DNA from: Colwellia sp. RSH04
GTDB lineage: Bacteria; Pseudomonadota; Gammaproteobacteria; Enterobacterales; Alteromonadaceae
DNA: 64,000 nucleotides
Direction: 5' to 3'
Assembly (NCBI RefSeq): GCF_003545765.1
Contig: NZ_QXIO01000004.1
Coordinates: forward strand, 1 to 64,000
Below, piece by piece: positions 18,943 to 27,563 of this stretch; the stretch's first letter is position 1, and every line of letters begins with the position of its first letter. The notes beneath the pieces were generated by a model. The model worked only from the letters and a program-made list of their open reading frames with translations, was not told the origin of the DNA and made no database searches. Both the position numbers and the translations under genes were made by a program.

Positions 18943-20355
18943 ATGATATGCTATATCCACTCAAAAATTTGTGTAGAAAATCCTTTGTATTTGTTAAACA
19001 TAGTAACACCTAATCTAAAACTGACCAGAAAAGTTTGCCTCACTTTTAGCTACTTTTTGTTGACCTTCAGTTCAGCAACTTTTGCTACAGATTTTCACTT
19101 ATCGCCTGGTGATAATTTACAAAGCGTTTTAGATAGTGCTAATGATGGCGATATTATTACCCTTGAATCGGGTAGCTATTTAGGTAATTTCATTATTACC
19201 AAACAAATTACGCTACAAGGCCCTAAAACGGCTTCAGCAAAACCCGCCATCATTGATGCTCAAGGCAAAGGCCATGCTCTTGTTGTTAAAAATTCAAACA
19301 TTACCATTCAACATCTCAATATTATGAATTGGGGTTATGATTTAACTGATGAAAACTCGGGTATTTATGCCAACGACAAAGTAAGTCATTTAACGATTAA
19401 CAATAATTTTTTAAAGGGCGATGGCTTTGGTATTTGGTTAAATAAAATCGATAATGCCAAAATATTCGCTAATAAAGTTGAAGGGAATCCAACGCTTAGG
19501 TCTGCTGATAGAGGTAATGGCATTCAAGTAGCTAATGTGTCTCACAGCCGCGTCTATCATAATGAAACCTACAATGTAAGAGATGGTATATACGTTATAG
19601 CCAGTAAAAATAATACCATTGAAGGCAATACCATGCACAACTTACGTTATGGTATTCACTACATGTATTCGTATGATAACTCTATTTTAAATAACGCCGC
19701 TTATGAAACTCGTGCGGGTTATGCCATGATGAGCTCACGCCGTTTGATTATTCAAGGCAATAAAACCCGCGATAGTGAAGATTATGGATTTTTATTTAAC
19801 TACATCACTTATTCAACCATAAAACAAAACCATATTACCCGCGTGTGGACCAAACCAGAAAATAAAGTACTTGGACGTGACGGTAAAGGCTTGTTTGTTT
19901 ATAACTCAGGCTTTAATACCTTTACTGATAATATTATTGATACCGCTGAAATTGGCATTCACTTAACGGCTGGCTCAGACGGCGTTAAAATTTACGGTAA
20001 TTCCTTTATTAATAATCCGACACAAGTCAAATATGTCTCCTCAAAAAAGCAAGAATGGAGTGAAGAAGGCCAAGGAAATTATTGGAGTAATTACCTTGGC
20101 TGGGACATGAACAATGACAATATTGGCGACACAGTTTTTGAGCCTAATGACGGAATAGATAAATTGATTTGGCAATACCCTGAAATGAAAATGATTATGG
20201 ACAGCCCAGCGATTCTTATTTTACGTTGGGTTCAACGTCAATTTCCGGTATTAAAGCCGCCAGGTATTAAAGACAGTCATCCCCTAATGACATCACCGCA
20301 TACTCAACAAATTTCAGACTTGTTAGCTAGCCAGCATGCAGCAACAAAGGAATAA
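18943..20355 (+). CDS. nosD: NosD, periplasmic copper-centre maturation protein
   Basis: Up to 470 residues. A hydrophobic export signal (about 30-49, ending ATFATDF) is followed by a right-handed beta-helix of CASH/NosD repeats with many N-x-I and G-I-x steps. NosD works with the NosFY transporter to supply sulfur for the CuZ centre of NosZ. The start is uncertain: the ATG at 18943 has no ribosome site and lies upstream of the transcription start predicted from the FNR-type box. TTG at 18985 or 18991 would still give a full signal peptide. The outermost start is reported. nosF starts five bases after its stop. Confidence 0.93.
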   Translation: MICYIHSKICVENPLYLLNIVTPNLKLTRKVCLTFSYFLLTFSSATFATDFHLSPGDNLQSVLDSANDGDIITLESGSYLGNFIITKQITLQGPKTASAKPAIIDAQGKGHALVVKNSNITIQHLNIMNWGYDLTDENSGIYANDKVSHLTINNNFLKGDGFGIWLNKIDNAKIFANKVEGNPTLRSADRGNGIQVANVSHSRVYHNETYNVRDGIYVIASKNNTIEGNTMHNLRYGIHYMYSYDNSILNNAAYETRAGYAMMSSRRLIIQGNKTRDSEDYGFLFNYITYSTIKQNHITRVWTKPENKVLGRDGKGLFVYNSGFNTFTDNIIDTAEIGIHLTAGSDGVKIYGNSFINNPTQVKYVSSKKQEWSEEGQGNYWSNYLGWDMNNDNIGDTVFEPNDGIDKLIWQYPEMKMIMDSPAILILRWVQRQFPVLKPPGIKDSHPLMTSPHTQQISDLLASQHAATKE

Positions 20356-20359
20356 TACC

Positions 20360-21286
20360 ATGACAACCCCAATCGTTTCTCTTACCGATGCCGGTAAAAG
20401 CTATAACAAACTAGATGCCTTGCAATCAGTTACCATGACGCTAGGTGAAGGTGAAGTGCTAGGTTTATTTGGTCATAATGGCGCAGGTAAAACTACCATG
20501 ATGAAGCTAATTCTCGGTGTTATATCGCCAAGCAGAGGCCAAGTTGCTGTTATGGGTATGGCGCCTGACTCCAAAGAAGCATGGCATAGCCGAACAAAAA
20601 TAGGTTACCTTCCTGAGAACGTAAGCTTTTACGAACAATTAACAGGCTTAGAAGTACTGACTTATTTTGCGAAGCTAAAAGGCTTTAATAAGAAACAAGC
20701 AATAGACTTACTAGAGCAAGTGGGTATTACCCATGCAATGAAACGCCAAGTTAAAACCTACTCAAAAGGTATGCGACAACGCTTAGGATTAGCGCAAGCC
20801 TTTATTGGTGAACCAAAGTTATTATTGTTAGATGAGCCCACTGTTGGCCTTGATCCCATTGCCACAGGTGACTTCTATCGCACAGTGGATCAACTAAAGT
20901 CTCAAGGCTCTAGTGTCATTTTATGCTCACATGTATTACCGGGCGTAGAGCAACATATCGACCGTGCGATGATTTTGTCTTCAGGTCAACTACTTGCTAT
21001 GGGGAGCCTGTCAGAACTTCGCCAGCAAGCGGCACTTCCTGTTCAAATTAAAGCCCACGGACTCAATGGCGCGATGGCTAATCATGAGCATTTAGCTCAC
21101 TTTATATCACCAACCTGCTCACAAACTCTTAATGTGCCTGAAGCAGAAAAGATCAGTGTACTGAAAACCTTATTAGGCTTTGAACACATTGAAGATGTCC
21201 ATGTGGAATCAGCCAACCTCGAACAAGTGTATCAGCATTACCTTGCTTTGCATGCACAGCAGCTACAAGCAAAAGGGCAAAACTAA
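20360..21286 (+). CDS. nosF: NosF, ABC transporter ATPase
   Basis: A 308-residue cytoplasmic ATPase. Walker A is GHNGAGKTT (about 37-45), the signature is YSKGMRQRLGLAQA (about 135) and Walker B is LLLLDEPTVGLDP. With NosY it energises NosD-dependent sulfur transfer for the CuZ cluster. I use the ATG at 20360 because AAAGGA lies eight bases before it; an in-frame ATG at 20336 inside nosD is less likely. Its stop overlaps the nosY start (TAATG), so the two subunits are translationally coupled. Confidence 0.95.
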   Translation: MTTPIVSLTDAGKSYNKLDALQSVTMTLGEGEVLGLFGHNGAGKTTMMKLILGVISPSRGQVAVMGMAPDSKEAWHSRTKIGYLPENVSFYEQLTGLEVLTYFAKLKGFNKKQAIDLLEQVGITHAMKRQVKTYSKGMRQRLGLAQAFIGEPKLLLLDEPTVGLDPIATGDFYRTVDQLKSQGSSVILCSHVLPGVEQHIDRAMILSSGQLLAMGSLSELRQQAALPVQIKAHGLNGAMANHEHLAHFISPTCSQTLNVPEAEKISVLKTLLGFEHIEDVHVESANLEQVYQHYLALHAQQLQAKGQN

Positions 21287-22104
21287 TGAAACAAATTTTT
21301 ACCGTAGCTAACAAAGAGTTTCATGACGGGTTAAGAAATCGCTGGTTAGTCTCAATTACCCTTATTTTTGCATTACTTTCTGTCGGGTTAACCTATTTTG
21401 GTGCTGCAGCCTCTGGTGAAATGGGGGTTACTTCGCTCTCAACCACCGTAGCGAGTTTAGCCAGCTTAGCCGTATTTCTGATCCCACTTATCGCATTATT
21501 ACTCAGTTACGATAGTTTTGTTGGTGAGCAAGAAAGTGGTACTTTACTGTTACTACTGTCTTATCCATTAAGTAAAAGCCAATTGTTATTAGGTAAGTTT
21601 ATTGGTCAGGGTAGTATAATTGCCTTAGCAACTTTAATTGGTTTTGGCGCCTCAGCAGTGCTGCTTTATTTCCAGTTAGAAGATGATGCCATTCTCAGCG
21701 CCTTTTCGCTATTCATACTGAGTGCAATTCTGTTGGGTTTAAGCTTTACCGCGATTTCTTACTTGATCAGCCTGTCAGTGTCAGAAAAATCAAAAGCAGC
21801 TGGATTCGCACTTATCACGTGGTTTTTATTTGCTTTGGCCTTTGATTTAGCGCTATTGGCCTTACTAGTTGGTGTTGAAGATGGTATTAGCCAAACAGGG
21901 TTAACACAACTGATGATGCTTAACCCCGCTGATATATTTCGTTTAGTTAATTTGGCTGGTTTAGATAGCAGCGATGTTAATGGTGCCTTAGCGGTTGCCA
22001 TTAATGCCAGCTTATCTCAAGGTCAATTAATTACCGCATTAACCGCTTGGGTTGCTATTCCATTAACCTTAGCAATTTTCATTTTTAAAAGGAAGAAACT
22101 CTAA
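21286..22104 (+). CDS. nosY: NosY, ABC transporter permease
   Basis: A 272-residue inner-membrane protein with six predicted helices of the ABC-2 permease type, starting MKQIFTVANKEFHDGLRNRWL, a common NosY opening. It is the membrane partner of NosF. Start and stop overlap neighbours by single bases (TAATG at both ends), giving a tightly coupled nosF-nosY-nosL run. Confidence 0.95.
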   Translation: MKQIFTVANKEFHDGLRNRWLVSITLIFALLSVGLTYFGAAASGEMGVTSLSTTVASLASLAVFLIPLIALLLSYDSFVGEQESGTLLLLLSYPLSKSQLLLGKFIGQGSIIALATLIGFGASAVLLYFQLEDDAILSAFSLFILSAILLGLSFTAISYLISLSVSEKSKAAGFALITWFLFALAFDLALLALLVGVEDGISQTGLTQLMMLNPADIFRLVNLAGLDSSDVNGALAVAINASLSQGQLITALTAWVAIPLTLAIFIFKRKKL

Positions 22105-22598
22105 TGGCACACTTATTAAGAACCATTACCCTTACCATCGCTTTACTCGCTTTATCTGCTTGTTCAGATAAAGCTGAACAAGAAATGCTTCATAAAGCGG
22201 TTGCTATTGAAGCCAGTGACGAATGTCATTTATGTGGCATGCTAATTAAGCACTTTGATGGCCCAAAAGGTGAAGCTTTTAGAAAAGAGCAAGGCAGTAC
22301 CGTTTTCAAGTTTTGCTCTACACGAGATTTATTCAGCTATTATCTTGACCCTGAAAATAAGCGAAATGTCTCACAAATGATGGTTCACGACATGAGTAAA
22401 ATGCCATGGGGTACAATTAACGATGAACATTTTATTGATGCGAAAACAGCATGGTACGTAGCTAACTCATCACAAAAAGGAGCTATGGGCGCTACCTTAG
22501 CAAGCTTTAGTCAAGAAGCCGATGCCAAAGCCTTTGCAGAAGAGTTTGGCGGTAATGTCTTACACTTTAAAGATATCACTATAGAAGTGCTGCTATAA
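22104..22598 (+). CDS. nosL: NosL, copper-binding lipoprotein
   Basis: A 164-residue outer-membrane lipoprotein. The lipobox is LSAC with Cys20 as the lipidated residue; the Cu(I)-binding CHLCGM follows at 41-46. NosL is a copper chaperone supplying NosZ. A second conserved stretch, FKFCSTRDLFSYYL, is typical of the family. It is the last nos gene and is followed by a terminator. Confidence 0.95.
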   Translation: MAHLLRTITLTIALLALSACSDKAEQEMLHKAVAIEASDECHLCGMLIKHFDGPKGEAFRKEQGSTVFKFCSTRDLFSYYLDPENKRNVSQMMVHDMSKMPWGTINDEHFIDAKTAWYVANSSQKGAMGATLASFSQEADAKAFAEEFGGNVLHFKDITIEVLL

Positions 22599-22630
22599 CA
22601 CTGTTGCCTTTATAGAAAACAGTAACCAAC

Positions 22631-22657
22631 AATGCCGCCAATAAGCGGCATTTTATT
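22631..22657 (+). terminator. Terminator of the nosDFYL operon
   Basis: AATGCCGC (22631-22638) pairs with GCGGCATT (22645-22652) around a 6-base loop, followed by TTATTT. It is 33 bases after the nosL stop. Confidence 0.85.
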
Positions 22658-22700
22658 TCTGCTAAGAAACTCCCCTCATTCACACTCTTTTTAAAACTCA

Positions 22701-22729
22701 TGACAATTGTCACATCAAATTGATGACAA
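22701..22729. promoter_or_regulatory. Overlapping palindromes before the TPR/two-component genes
   Basis: TGACAATTGTCA (22701-22712) is a perfect 12-base palindrome. CATCAAATTGATG (22713-22725) is a perfect palindrome directly adjoining it, and a further TGACAA lies at 22724-22729. The element is 65-93 bases upstream of the TPR gene. It is a candidate operator, perhaps for the adjacent response regulator; the regulator is not identifiable from sequence. Confidence 0.5.
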
Positions 22730-22793
22730 AGCTCTCTAAACTCTTTTAATGATTTATCTAATACTAGTCGGGTCAACTAAAAAGGAGCATGAC

Positions 22794-23489
22794 ATGAATA
22801 TCAACAAAACATTACTTACATTAGCAATAACATTACCGATGACTTTTAATGCACTGGCAGGCCAAGCTGAAATAGATACCATTGAACAAGCAGCAGGAAC
22901 CCTAAACATTTCTGCATTAGAAACAATCGCACAAGAAGTTAGCGGCTATGATAAAGCACTTGCTTATTACCGCCTTGGTTTAAGCGAAAACTTATCTGGT
23001 CAAACTGAACCAGCAATTGTAGCCATTGACCAAGCCATTGAACTGTTAGAGCAACTAAATAGCAATTCAGTTGATGATGTTGAAATCAAAGCATTATTGG
23101 CGCAAGTCTACGGTTACAAAATTGCACTAGAGCCACTTAAAGGCATGTATTATGGACCAAAATCAAATGAAGTTTTGGCTCAAGCGAATGCTTTAGACCC
23201 AAACAACCCGAGAGTGCAATTAGTGACTGGTATTAGTAAATTTAGCACTCCAGCAATTTTTGGCGGAGACAGCAAAGAAGCCTATCAAGCATTCGATAAG
23301 GCAATTACTGCTTTTTCAACAGACAGCAATTCTAATTATCATTGGGGGTTTGCTGAAGCCTATACATGGCGAGGTCTGACTTACTCAAAAGCGGGTGAGC
23401 AAGAAAAAGCTAAGCAAGATTGGCAATTAGCGTTAAATGTTAATCCTGAATATAACTGGGCAAAAATACTACTAGAACAAAATCAATAG
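22794..23489 (+). CDS. Exported TPR-repeat protein
   Basis: A 231-residue protein. A signal peptide (LLTLAITLPMTFNALA, about 6-21) precedes tetratricopeptide helices, clearest in the stretch ALAYYRLGLSENL and the carboxy-terminal AYTWRGLTYSKAGEQEKAKQ. No catalytic motif is seen. A periplasmic scaffold or sensor accessory is plausible. The ATG at 22794 is chosen for its AAAGGAG site; the frame continues upstream to 22749. It precedes a sensor kinase and response regulator on the same strand, 130 bases apart, suggesting a shared role. Confidence 0.8.
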   Translation: MNINKTLLTLAITLPMTFNALAGQAEIDTIEQAAGTLNISALETIAQEVSGYDKALAYYRLGLSENLSGQTEPAIVAIDQAIELLEQLNSNSVDDVEIKALLAQVYGYKIALEPLKGMYYGPKSNEVLAQANALDPNNPRVQLVTGISKFSTPAIFGGDSKEAYQAFDKAITAFSTDSNSNYHWGFAEAYTWRGLTYSKAGEQEKAKQDWQLALNVNPEYNWAKILLEQNQ

Positions 23490-23502
23490 TATAGTAGTGT
23501 TG

Positions 23503-23532
23503 ATAGCAGGTGAGAGCATCTCCGCCTGCTAT
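23503..23532. repeat. Hairpin 1 in the TPR-kinase gap
   Basis: ATAGCAGG (23503-23510) pairs with CCTGCTAT (23525-23532) around a 14-base loop that can pair partly itself. No T-tract follows. It may cap or process the TPR mRNA. Confidence 0.5.
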
Positions 23533-23560
23533 GCTAGAACCAAACTTCATTAGCAATGTA

Positions 23561-23598
23561 ATTGAGCAAGTAACACCATTTCATTTTACTTGCTCAAT
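23561..23598. repeat. Hairpin 2: perfect 13-bp inverted repeat before the kinase gene
   Basis: ATTGAGCAAGTAA (23561-23573) and TTACTTGCTCAAT (23586-23598) are perfect complements around a 12-base loop, 21 bases before the kinase start codon. No T-tract follows, so it is not a standard terminator. It could tune translation or mRNA stability of the kinase. Confidence 0.6.
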
Positions 23599-23619
23599 AG
23601 TTAACTTAAGGTAACTAAA

Positions 23620-24780
23620 ATGACAATGTCTGATCCATCATCAGAAAATACAACCTTTTACATTGAGCCAATAGCTCAAACAAGTGCCGCAAAATGGAGT
23701 TATATTTCCCTCGTATTTTCCTTGTTTTATTTTTTAAACATGATTATCAGTTACGACCGTTATACAGCTAATGAACTAGCCGTTGCTTTGATTATTTATA
23801 TAGCTTTTATAATCGCCTATATTAAAGCAACTAAACTGACAGGTAAGGCAGTTATTCAACCTGTTGTTGCCATTATTGCGCTATCAGCCTTTGGGGCATC
23901 CGTAAATCCAGGAACTAATGCATTATTTGGTTTTGCTGCCTTTTTTAGTGGCTATTATTTTCAACGAAGATTTGCCGTATCTTTGTTAATACTTAACTTA
24001 ATCGCACAAATAACTTCAGCCATGGCTCTTGATCTCTTATCCCCATACTACCTTGGGCCTTCTTTGGCTTGTTCACTTAGCTTATTTGTTTACGGTGTTT
24101 TTAGTCAAAAAGAATATTTACATGCTTGTATTCAATACAAAAATAAAGAACAAATTGAACAGCTTGCCGCCATTGCCGAGCGTGAAAGAATCGCACGTGA
24201 TATGCATGATTTACTCGGCCATTCGCTTTCATCCATAGCATTAAAATCAGAATTGGCTGAAAAGCTATCAATCAAACAAGAGTACGCGAGCGCGCAAAAA
24301 GAAATCGCTGAAGTCGCCGATTTAGCACGAAAAACATTATCTGAAGTCAGGTGTGCCGTTACGGGTTTAAAACAACATGGCTTAATTGGTGTGCTTGAAA
24401 AGCTAACCAGTGAATTAAACCATATGGCCTTTGATGCTAAACTTTATCACGATACAAGCGACCTGCCTCCTAAAGTGGAATCTACCTTAATTATGCTGAG
24501 TAAAGAGTGGATCACTAACATTTTAAGACATAGTAACGGTAATAGCGTTTCGATCTCAGTAACCTCTGATAATAAAGAAGCCAAATTACATATTGGTGAT
24601 AATGGTCAAACCGATAACATAACACCAGGAAATGGCATAGAAGGCATGCGTTCACGTATCGCGGAGCTCAATGGCCAATTACAAATTAATCAAGAAAGTG
24701 GCGTTAAGTTATCTGTTACCATCCCATTAGTGGTTGAATCGAGCAAACAGTTCATTGATGAGGAGCCTTTACCACTATGA
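23620..24780 (+). CDS. Sensor histidine kinase, DesK/NarX-type (HisKA_3)
   Basis: A 386-residue membrane kinase. Five or so hydrophobic helices (about 27-163) form the sensor; no large periplasmic domain is present. The dimerisation helix carries the phospho-accepting His196 in RIARDMHDLLGHSL, and the ATPase domain has the G box GNGIEGMRSRI near 340. This layout resembles DesK-like kinases that sense membrane state, though the signal here is unknown. It overlaps the response-regulator gene by four bases, so they are translated together. Confidence 0.9.
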   Translation: MTMSDPSSENTTFYIEPIAQTSAAKWSYISLVFSLFYFLNMIISYDRYTANELAVALIIYIAFIIAYIKATKLTGKAVIQPVVAIIALSAFGASVNPGTNALFGFAAFFSGYYFQRRFAVSLLILNLIAQITSAMALDLLSPYYLGPSLACSLSLFVYGVFSQKEYLHACIQYKNKEQIEQLAAIAERERIARDMHDLLGHSLSSIALKSELAEKLSIKQEYASAQKEIAEVADLARKTLSEVRCAVTGLKQHGLIGVLEKLTSELNHMAFDAKLYHDTSDLPPKVESTLIMLSKEWITNILRHSNGNSVSISVTSDNKEAKLHIGDNGQTDNITPGNGIEGMRSRIAELNGQLQINQESGVKLSVTIPLVVESSKQFIDEEPLPL

Positions 24781-25379
24781 TTAAAGTACTTGTTGTAGAA
24801 GACCAAGCATTAGTTCGTGGCGCCATAGCCAGCTTACTGTCATTAGAGGATGATATCGAGGTTGTAGCGCAAGCAGAAAATGGCCAAGTAGCACTTAATC
24901 TGCTTAATGATATAGACGTTGATTTCATTTTAAGCGATATTGAAATGCCTATACTTTCGGGTTTAGAGCTGGCCGAAATTGTTATAGCAGATCATCAAAA
25001 GATAGACATGCTTATCATGACAACTTTCTCTAAATCAGGTTATATAAAACGAGCCATGGCACTTGGCGTAAAAGCCTTTATTTTAAAGGAGTCGCCCACC
25101 GAGTATTTAGTTTCGGCCATTAAAAAAGTAAAAGCCGGTGAACGTGTTATAGCGCCTGAACTCGCTTTAATGGCGCTGAATGATAACGACCCCTTAACCA
25201 ATAAAGAACGTAAAGCAATAAAGCTCGCTGGTGATGGGCTAACCACAGCCGAAATTGCCACTGCGTTATTTTTATCAGAAGGTACGGTAAGAAATTATCT
25301 TTCTGAAGCCATTTCAAAGTTAAATGCTACAAATAGAATCGATGCTGCAAGAATCGCCAAGCAAAAAGGCTGGATTTAG
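24777..25379 (+). CDS. LuxR/NarL-family response regulator
   Basis: A 200-residue regulator. The receiver domain (1-120) has the acidic pocket EDQ (8-10), the phospho-acceptor Asp54 in SDIEMP and the Lys in LKESP near 103. A LuxR-type helix-turn-helix (about 137-198, LTNKERKAIKLAGDGLTTAEIA and GTVRNYLS) binds DNA. It is the partner of the upstream kinase. DesR is a close architectural match; its target may be the palindromes at 22701-22729, which is inference. Confidence 0.93.
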   Translation: MIKVLVVEDQALVRGAIASLLSLEDDIEVVAQAENGQVALNLLNDIDVDFILSDIEMPILSGLELAEIVIADHQKIDMLIMTTFSKSGYIKRAMALGVKAFILKESPTEYLVSAIKKVKAGERVIAPELALMALNDNDPLTNKERKAIKLAGDGLTTAEIATALFLSEGTVRNYLSEAISKLNATNRIDAARIAKQKGWI

Positions 25380-25405
25380 GTGCACTAAGCGATTTATAAC
25401 CCGCA

Positions 25406-25819
25406 TTATAACTGTTTGCCTGCGATTTGAACGCCTTCAGGTATTTTGTACCAACTTAACTTTTCACTCACCCAAATATGTACAGTAGGTTCAAATATAG
25501 AGGCATCAGCTAAACTCACAGGTTTTAATTTTAGCTTTATCGTTTGTGGTTCATCAGGGTTGTAATGATAAACTCTATTTCCGCATGTAGGACAAAACTT
25601 TGCATGATTTCTATTGCCGCTATCTGAACTTCGACTCCACTCTTTCAACTCTCCTTGAAACTCAATCGCAGAAGAGTCAAACACTGCTGTAACGCTAAAT
25701 GGGCTTGAAGACAATTTTTGACATTCAGTACAGTGACAAGCTAAAACCACTTTGGGCTTTTCAAACAATTTATAAGTTAACTGACCACATTGACAAGCCC
25801 CTTCAATAAGATATTCCAT
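25406..25819 (-). CDS. GFA-family (CENP-V/GFA fold) zinc protein
   Basis: A 137-residue protein of the glutathione-dependent formaldehyde-activating family. The paired cysteine motifs CQCGQL (9-14), CHCTEC (about 29-34) and CPTCGN (about 96) bind zinc. Most members are of uncharacterised reaction, so formaldehyde activation should not be assumed. Convergent with the response regulator. A second, different GFA protein lies at 44107-44472. Confidence 0.88.
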   Translation of the reverse strand: MEYLIEGACQCGQLTYKLFEKPKVVLACHCTECQKLSSSPFSVTAVFDSSAIEFQGELKEWSRSSDSGNRNHAKFCPTCGNRVYHYNPDEPQTIKLKLKPVSLADASIFEPTVHIWVSEKLSWYKIPEGVQIAGKQL

Positions 25820-25884
25820 AAGCTGTTTCCTCGAAAAATAATTAAACTAGATATAAACGTATAAGAAAAATGACGTACTAAAAA

Positions 25885-26763
25885 TTATAGTTTTTTAACA
25901 CTATAGCCCTTTTGTTCAAGTAACTTCACTACACTTTTATCACCAATTAAATGCCCAACACCGACAAGCACAAATTCTTTGTCATTGTCGTTAAACATCT
26001 TCTCAATTAAAGGAACCCAGTTTTTATTGCGATCAACAAGCATGGTTTGGTAGCTTTTAGGGTCTTCTTTCATCGGTTCAATCACTAGCTTTTCTAGTGC
26101 TTTAATATCGCCAACGCGCCATGATTTTATCATCTGACTAAACATCGTTTTAAAGTCTTCCATTTGAGATAAATTCATCTTAATAAATTTATCTTCATGT
26201 CCCTGCCCCATACTAGCAAGCATGTTCATTTGAAAATCAGCCGACTCTAAATATTCAATCGCTTTAGCATCTTTTAACGCTTTTTGATTAAAGTAGGCAT
26301 CGACACCATCACCTGATAATTGTGCACGCTGCGCTTCTAACATTGCCATCATGGTAATAATAAAACCAGGCTTGAAACCATTTAAGGTATTAATATCAGC
26401 ACCAAAGCCAGCAAGGTAATCAGACAACTGGCGATAGGTCGATTTTGATAATACACCTGATAACGTCTGCCCATTTTGATATAACATCATCTGCATCATT
26501 TTCATTTGAAAAGCAGTATCAGTCGCTTCAGGCAGTTTAGCCTCAAGCACTATGGCATCACTTTTTTGATAAGCATTAGTGAACTCTTGAGGTAACGGAA
26601 ATTCAGACACAGGCAATATATGGATGGTGCCGCCTAAATAGATAAAATCATTATCTTTAGAAACCTTCCATACTGATGTATTTGCTGCAGCATCATTTGA
26701 GGTTAAGCCGCTTGCCAGTGTTACTAGCGTTAGCAATAGTGTTGAGATTAGTTTAATGTTCAT
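25885..26763 (-). CDS. TraB/GumN family protein, exported
   Basis: A 292-residue protein. The signal peptide is MNIKLISTLLLTLVTLASG and the TraB/GumN domain opens with the conserved YLGGTIHILP and ends with FVLVGVGHLIGDKSVVKLL. These paired Gly-x-x-His motifs are those of the Tiki-like metallohydrolase superfamily, although activity of bacterial members is little known. ATG 26763 is chosen because AGGGA lies seven bases before; the longer frame to 26829 lacks a site. It is divergent from the DUF4136 lipoprotein gene. Confidence 0.87.
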   Translation of the reverse strand: MNIKLISTLLLTLVTLASGLTSNDAAANTSVWKVSKDNDFIYLGGTIHILPVSEFPLPQEFTNAYQKSDAIVLEAKLPEATDTAFQMKMMQMMLYQNGQTLSGVLSKSTYRQLSDYLAGFGADINTLNGFKPGFIITMMAMLEAQRAQLSGDGVDAYFNQKALKDAKAIEYLESADFQMNMLASMGQGHEDKFIKMNLSQMEDFKTMFSQMIKSWRVGDIKALEKLVIEPMKEDPKSYQTMLVDRNKNWVPLIEKMFNDNDKEFVLVGVGHLIGDKSVVKLLEQKGYSVKKL

Positions 26764-26900
26764 GTATTCCCTATTATGTGATTTGAAATTCCTAGTGCTT
26801 ACTATATAGCGAGCACTTATCAGGAGCAATGAAGAAAATATTTTTGCTGTTAATCACTTGCCTGACTTGGTAGTCTAACGACTTCAAAGGTAAATAAATA

Positions 26901-27452
26901 ATGACAACTGTGCGGCTTTTTAAACTTTCTATTCTCTTTCTATTGGTCTTTATCACTGCGTGTACAGGGCTCACATCAAGTGATGCTATTTATCATAATC
27001 GTTTTCAATTCGAGCAAGTAAAAACTTACAGCATATATCAACAAAATTCTGCGTTTGCCGAGAGTCAAAATTTAAGTAGAGCTATGCGAAATAGCATTGA
27101 AATTGCCATTGAAAAAAATATGGAACAACTTAATTTTTCATATGTAGACGTTAAAGATGCAGATCTCATCGCTACGTATCATATTTTTACCAATGGTAGA
27201 GACTTTTCTATTTATAATAAATCAGTACTCTTTTGTGAATATTGTTTAAAAGCCAACGCATGGAAAGAAACAGATGGTGAGTTGAATATAAAGCCTGGTG
27301 GTTTGATCATTGATCTTGTTGACCCAGATAAAAAGCGTTCTGTGTGGCGCAGTACACAGGCTCTTAAAATAAAAACAAAAGATAATAGCCAAGAAGTGAA
27401 TGAAAAAATTCAATACGCGGTATCTTCAATGCTTAAGCAATACCCCAAATAA
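26901..27452 (+). CDS. DUF4136-type lipoprotein
   Basis: A 183-residue predicted lipoprotein. A hydrophobic signal (about 8-20) ends at the lipobox ITAC, giving a lipidated Cys near 21. The remainder resembles DUF4136: a short YSIYQ strand, the helical RAMRNSIEIAIEKNMEQLNF and the DADLIATYHI strand. Function of the family is unknown; members sit in the envelope of gram-negative bacteria. It stands alone between a divergent TraB/GumN gene and the RraB-like gene. Confidence 0.75.
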   Translation: MTTVRLFKLSILFLLVFITACTGLTSSDAIYHNRFQFEQVKTYSIYQQNSAFAESQNLSRAMRNSIEIAIEKNMEQLNFSYVDVKDADLIATYHIFTNGRDFSIYNKSVLFCEYCLKANAWKETDGELNIKPGGLIIDLVDPDKKRSVWRSTQALKIKTKDNSQEVNEKIQYAVSSMLKQYPK

Positions 27453-27563
27453 AATAATTCATTTATTTGGCTACCAAATACAACTATTACTGCAAAACAC
27501 TTCTCAAGTAAGTTCTCGCGCTTTATAATGTCGACCTTATTAGCATAACAAGTTTACATTATT

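Noticed and set aside
17240..19009. Longer start of the GltB-like protein overlapping nosD
   Set aside because: The 44 extra residues have no ribosome site and cross the FNR-type box; ATG 18877 has AAGGAA just upstream.
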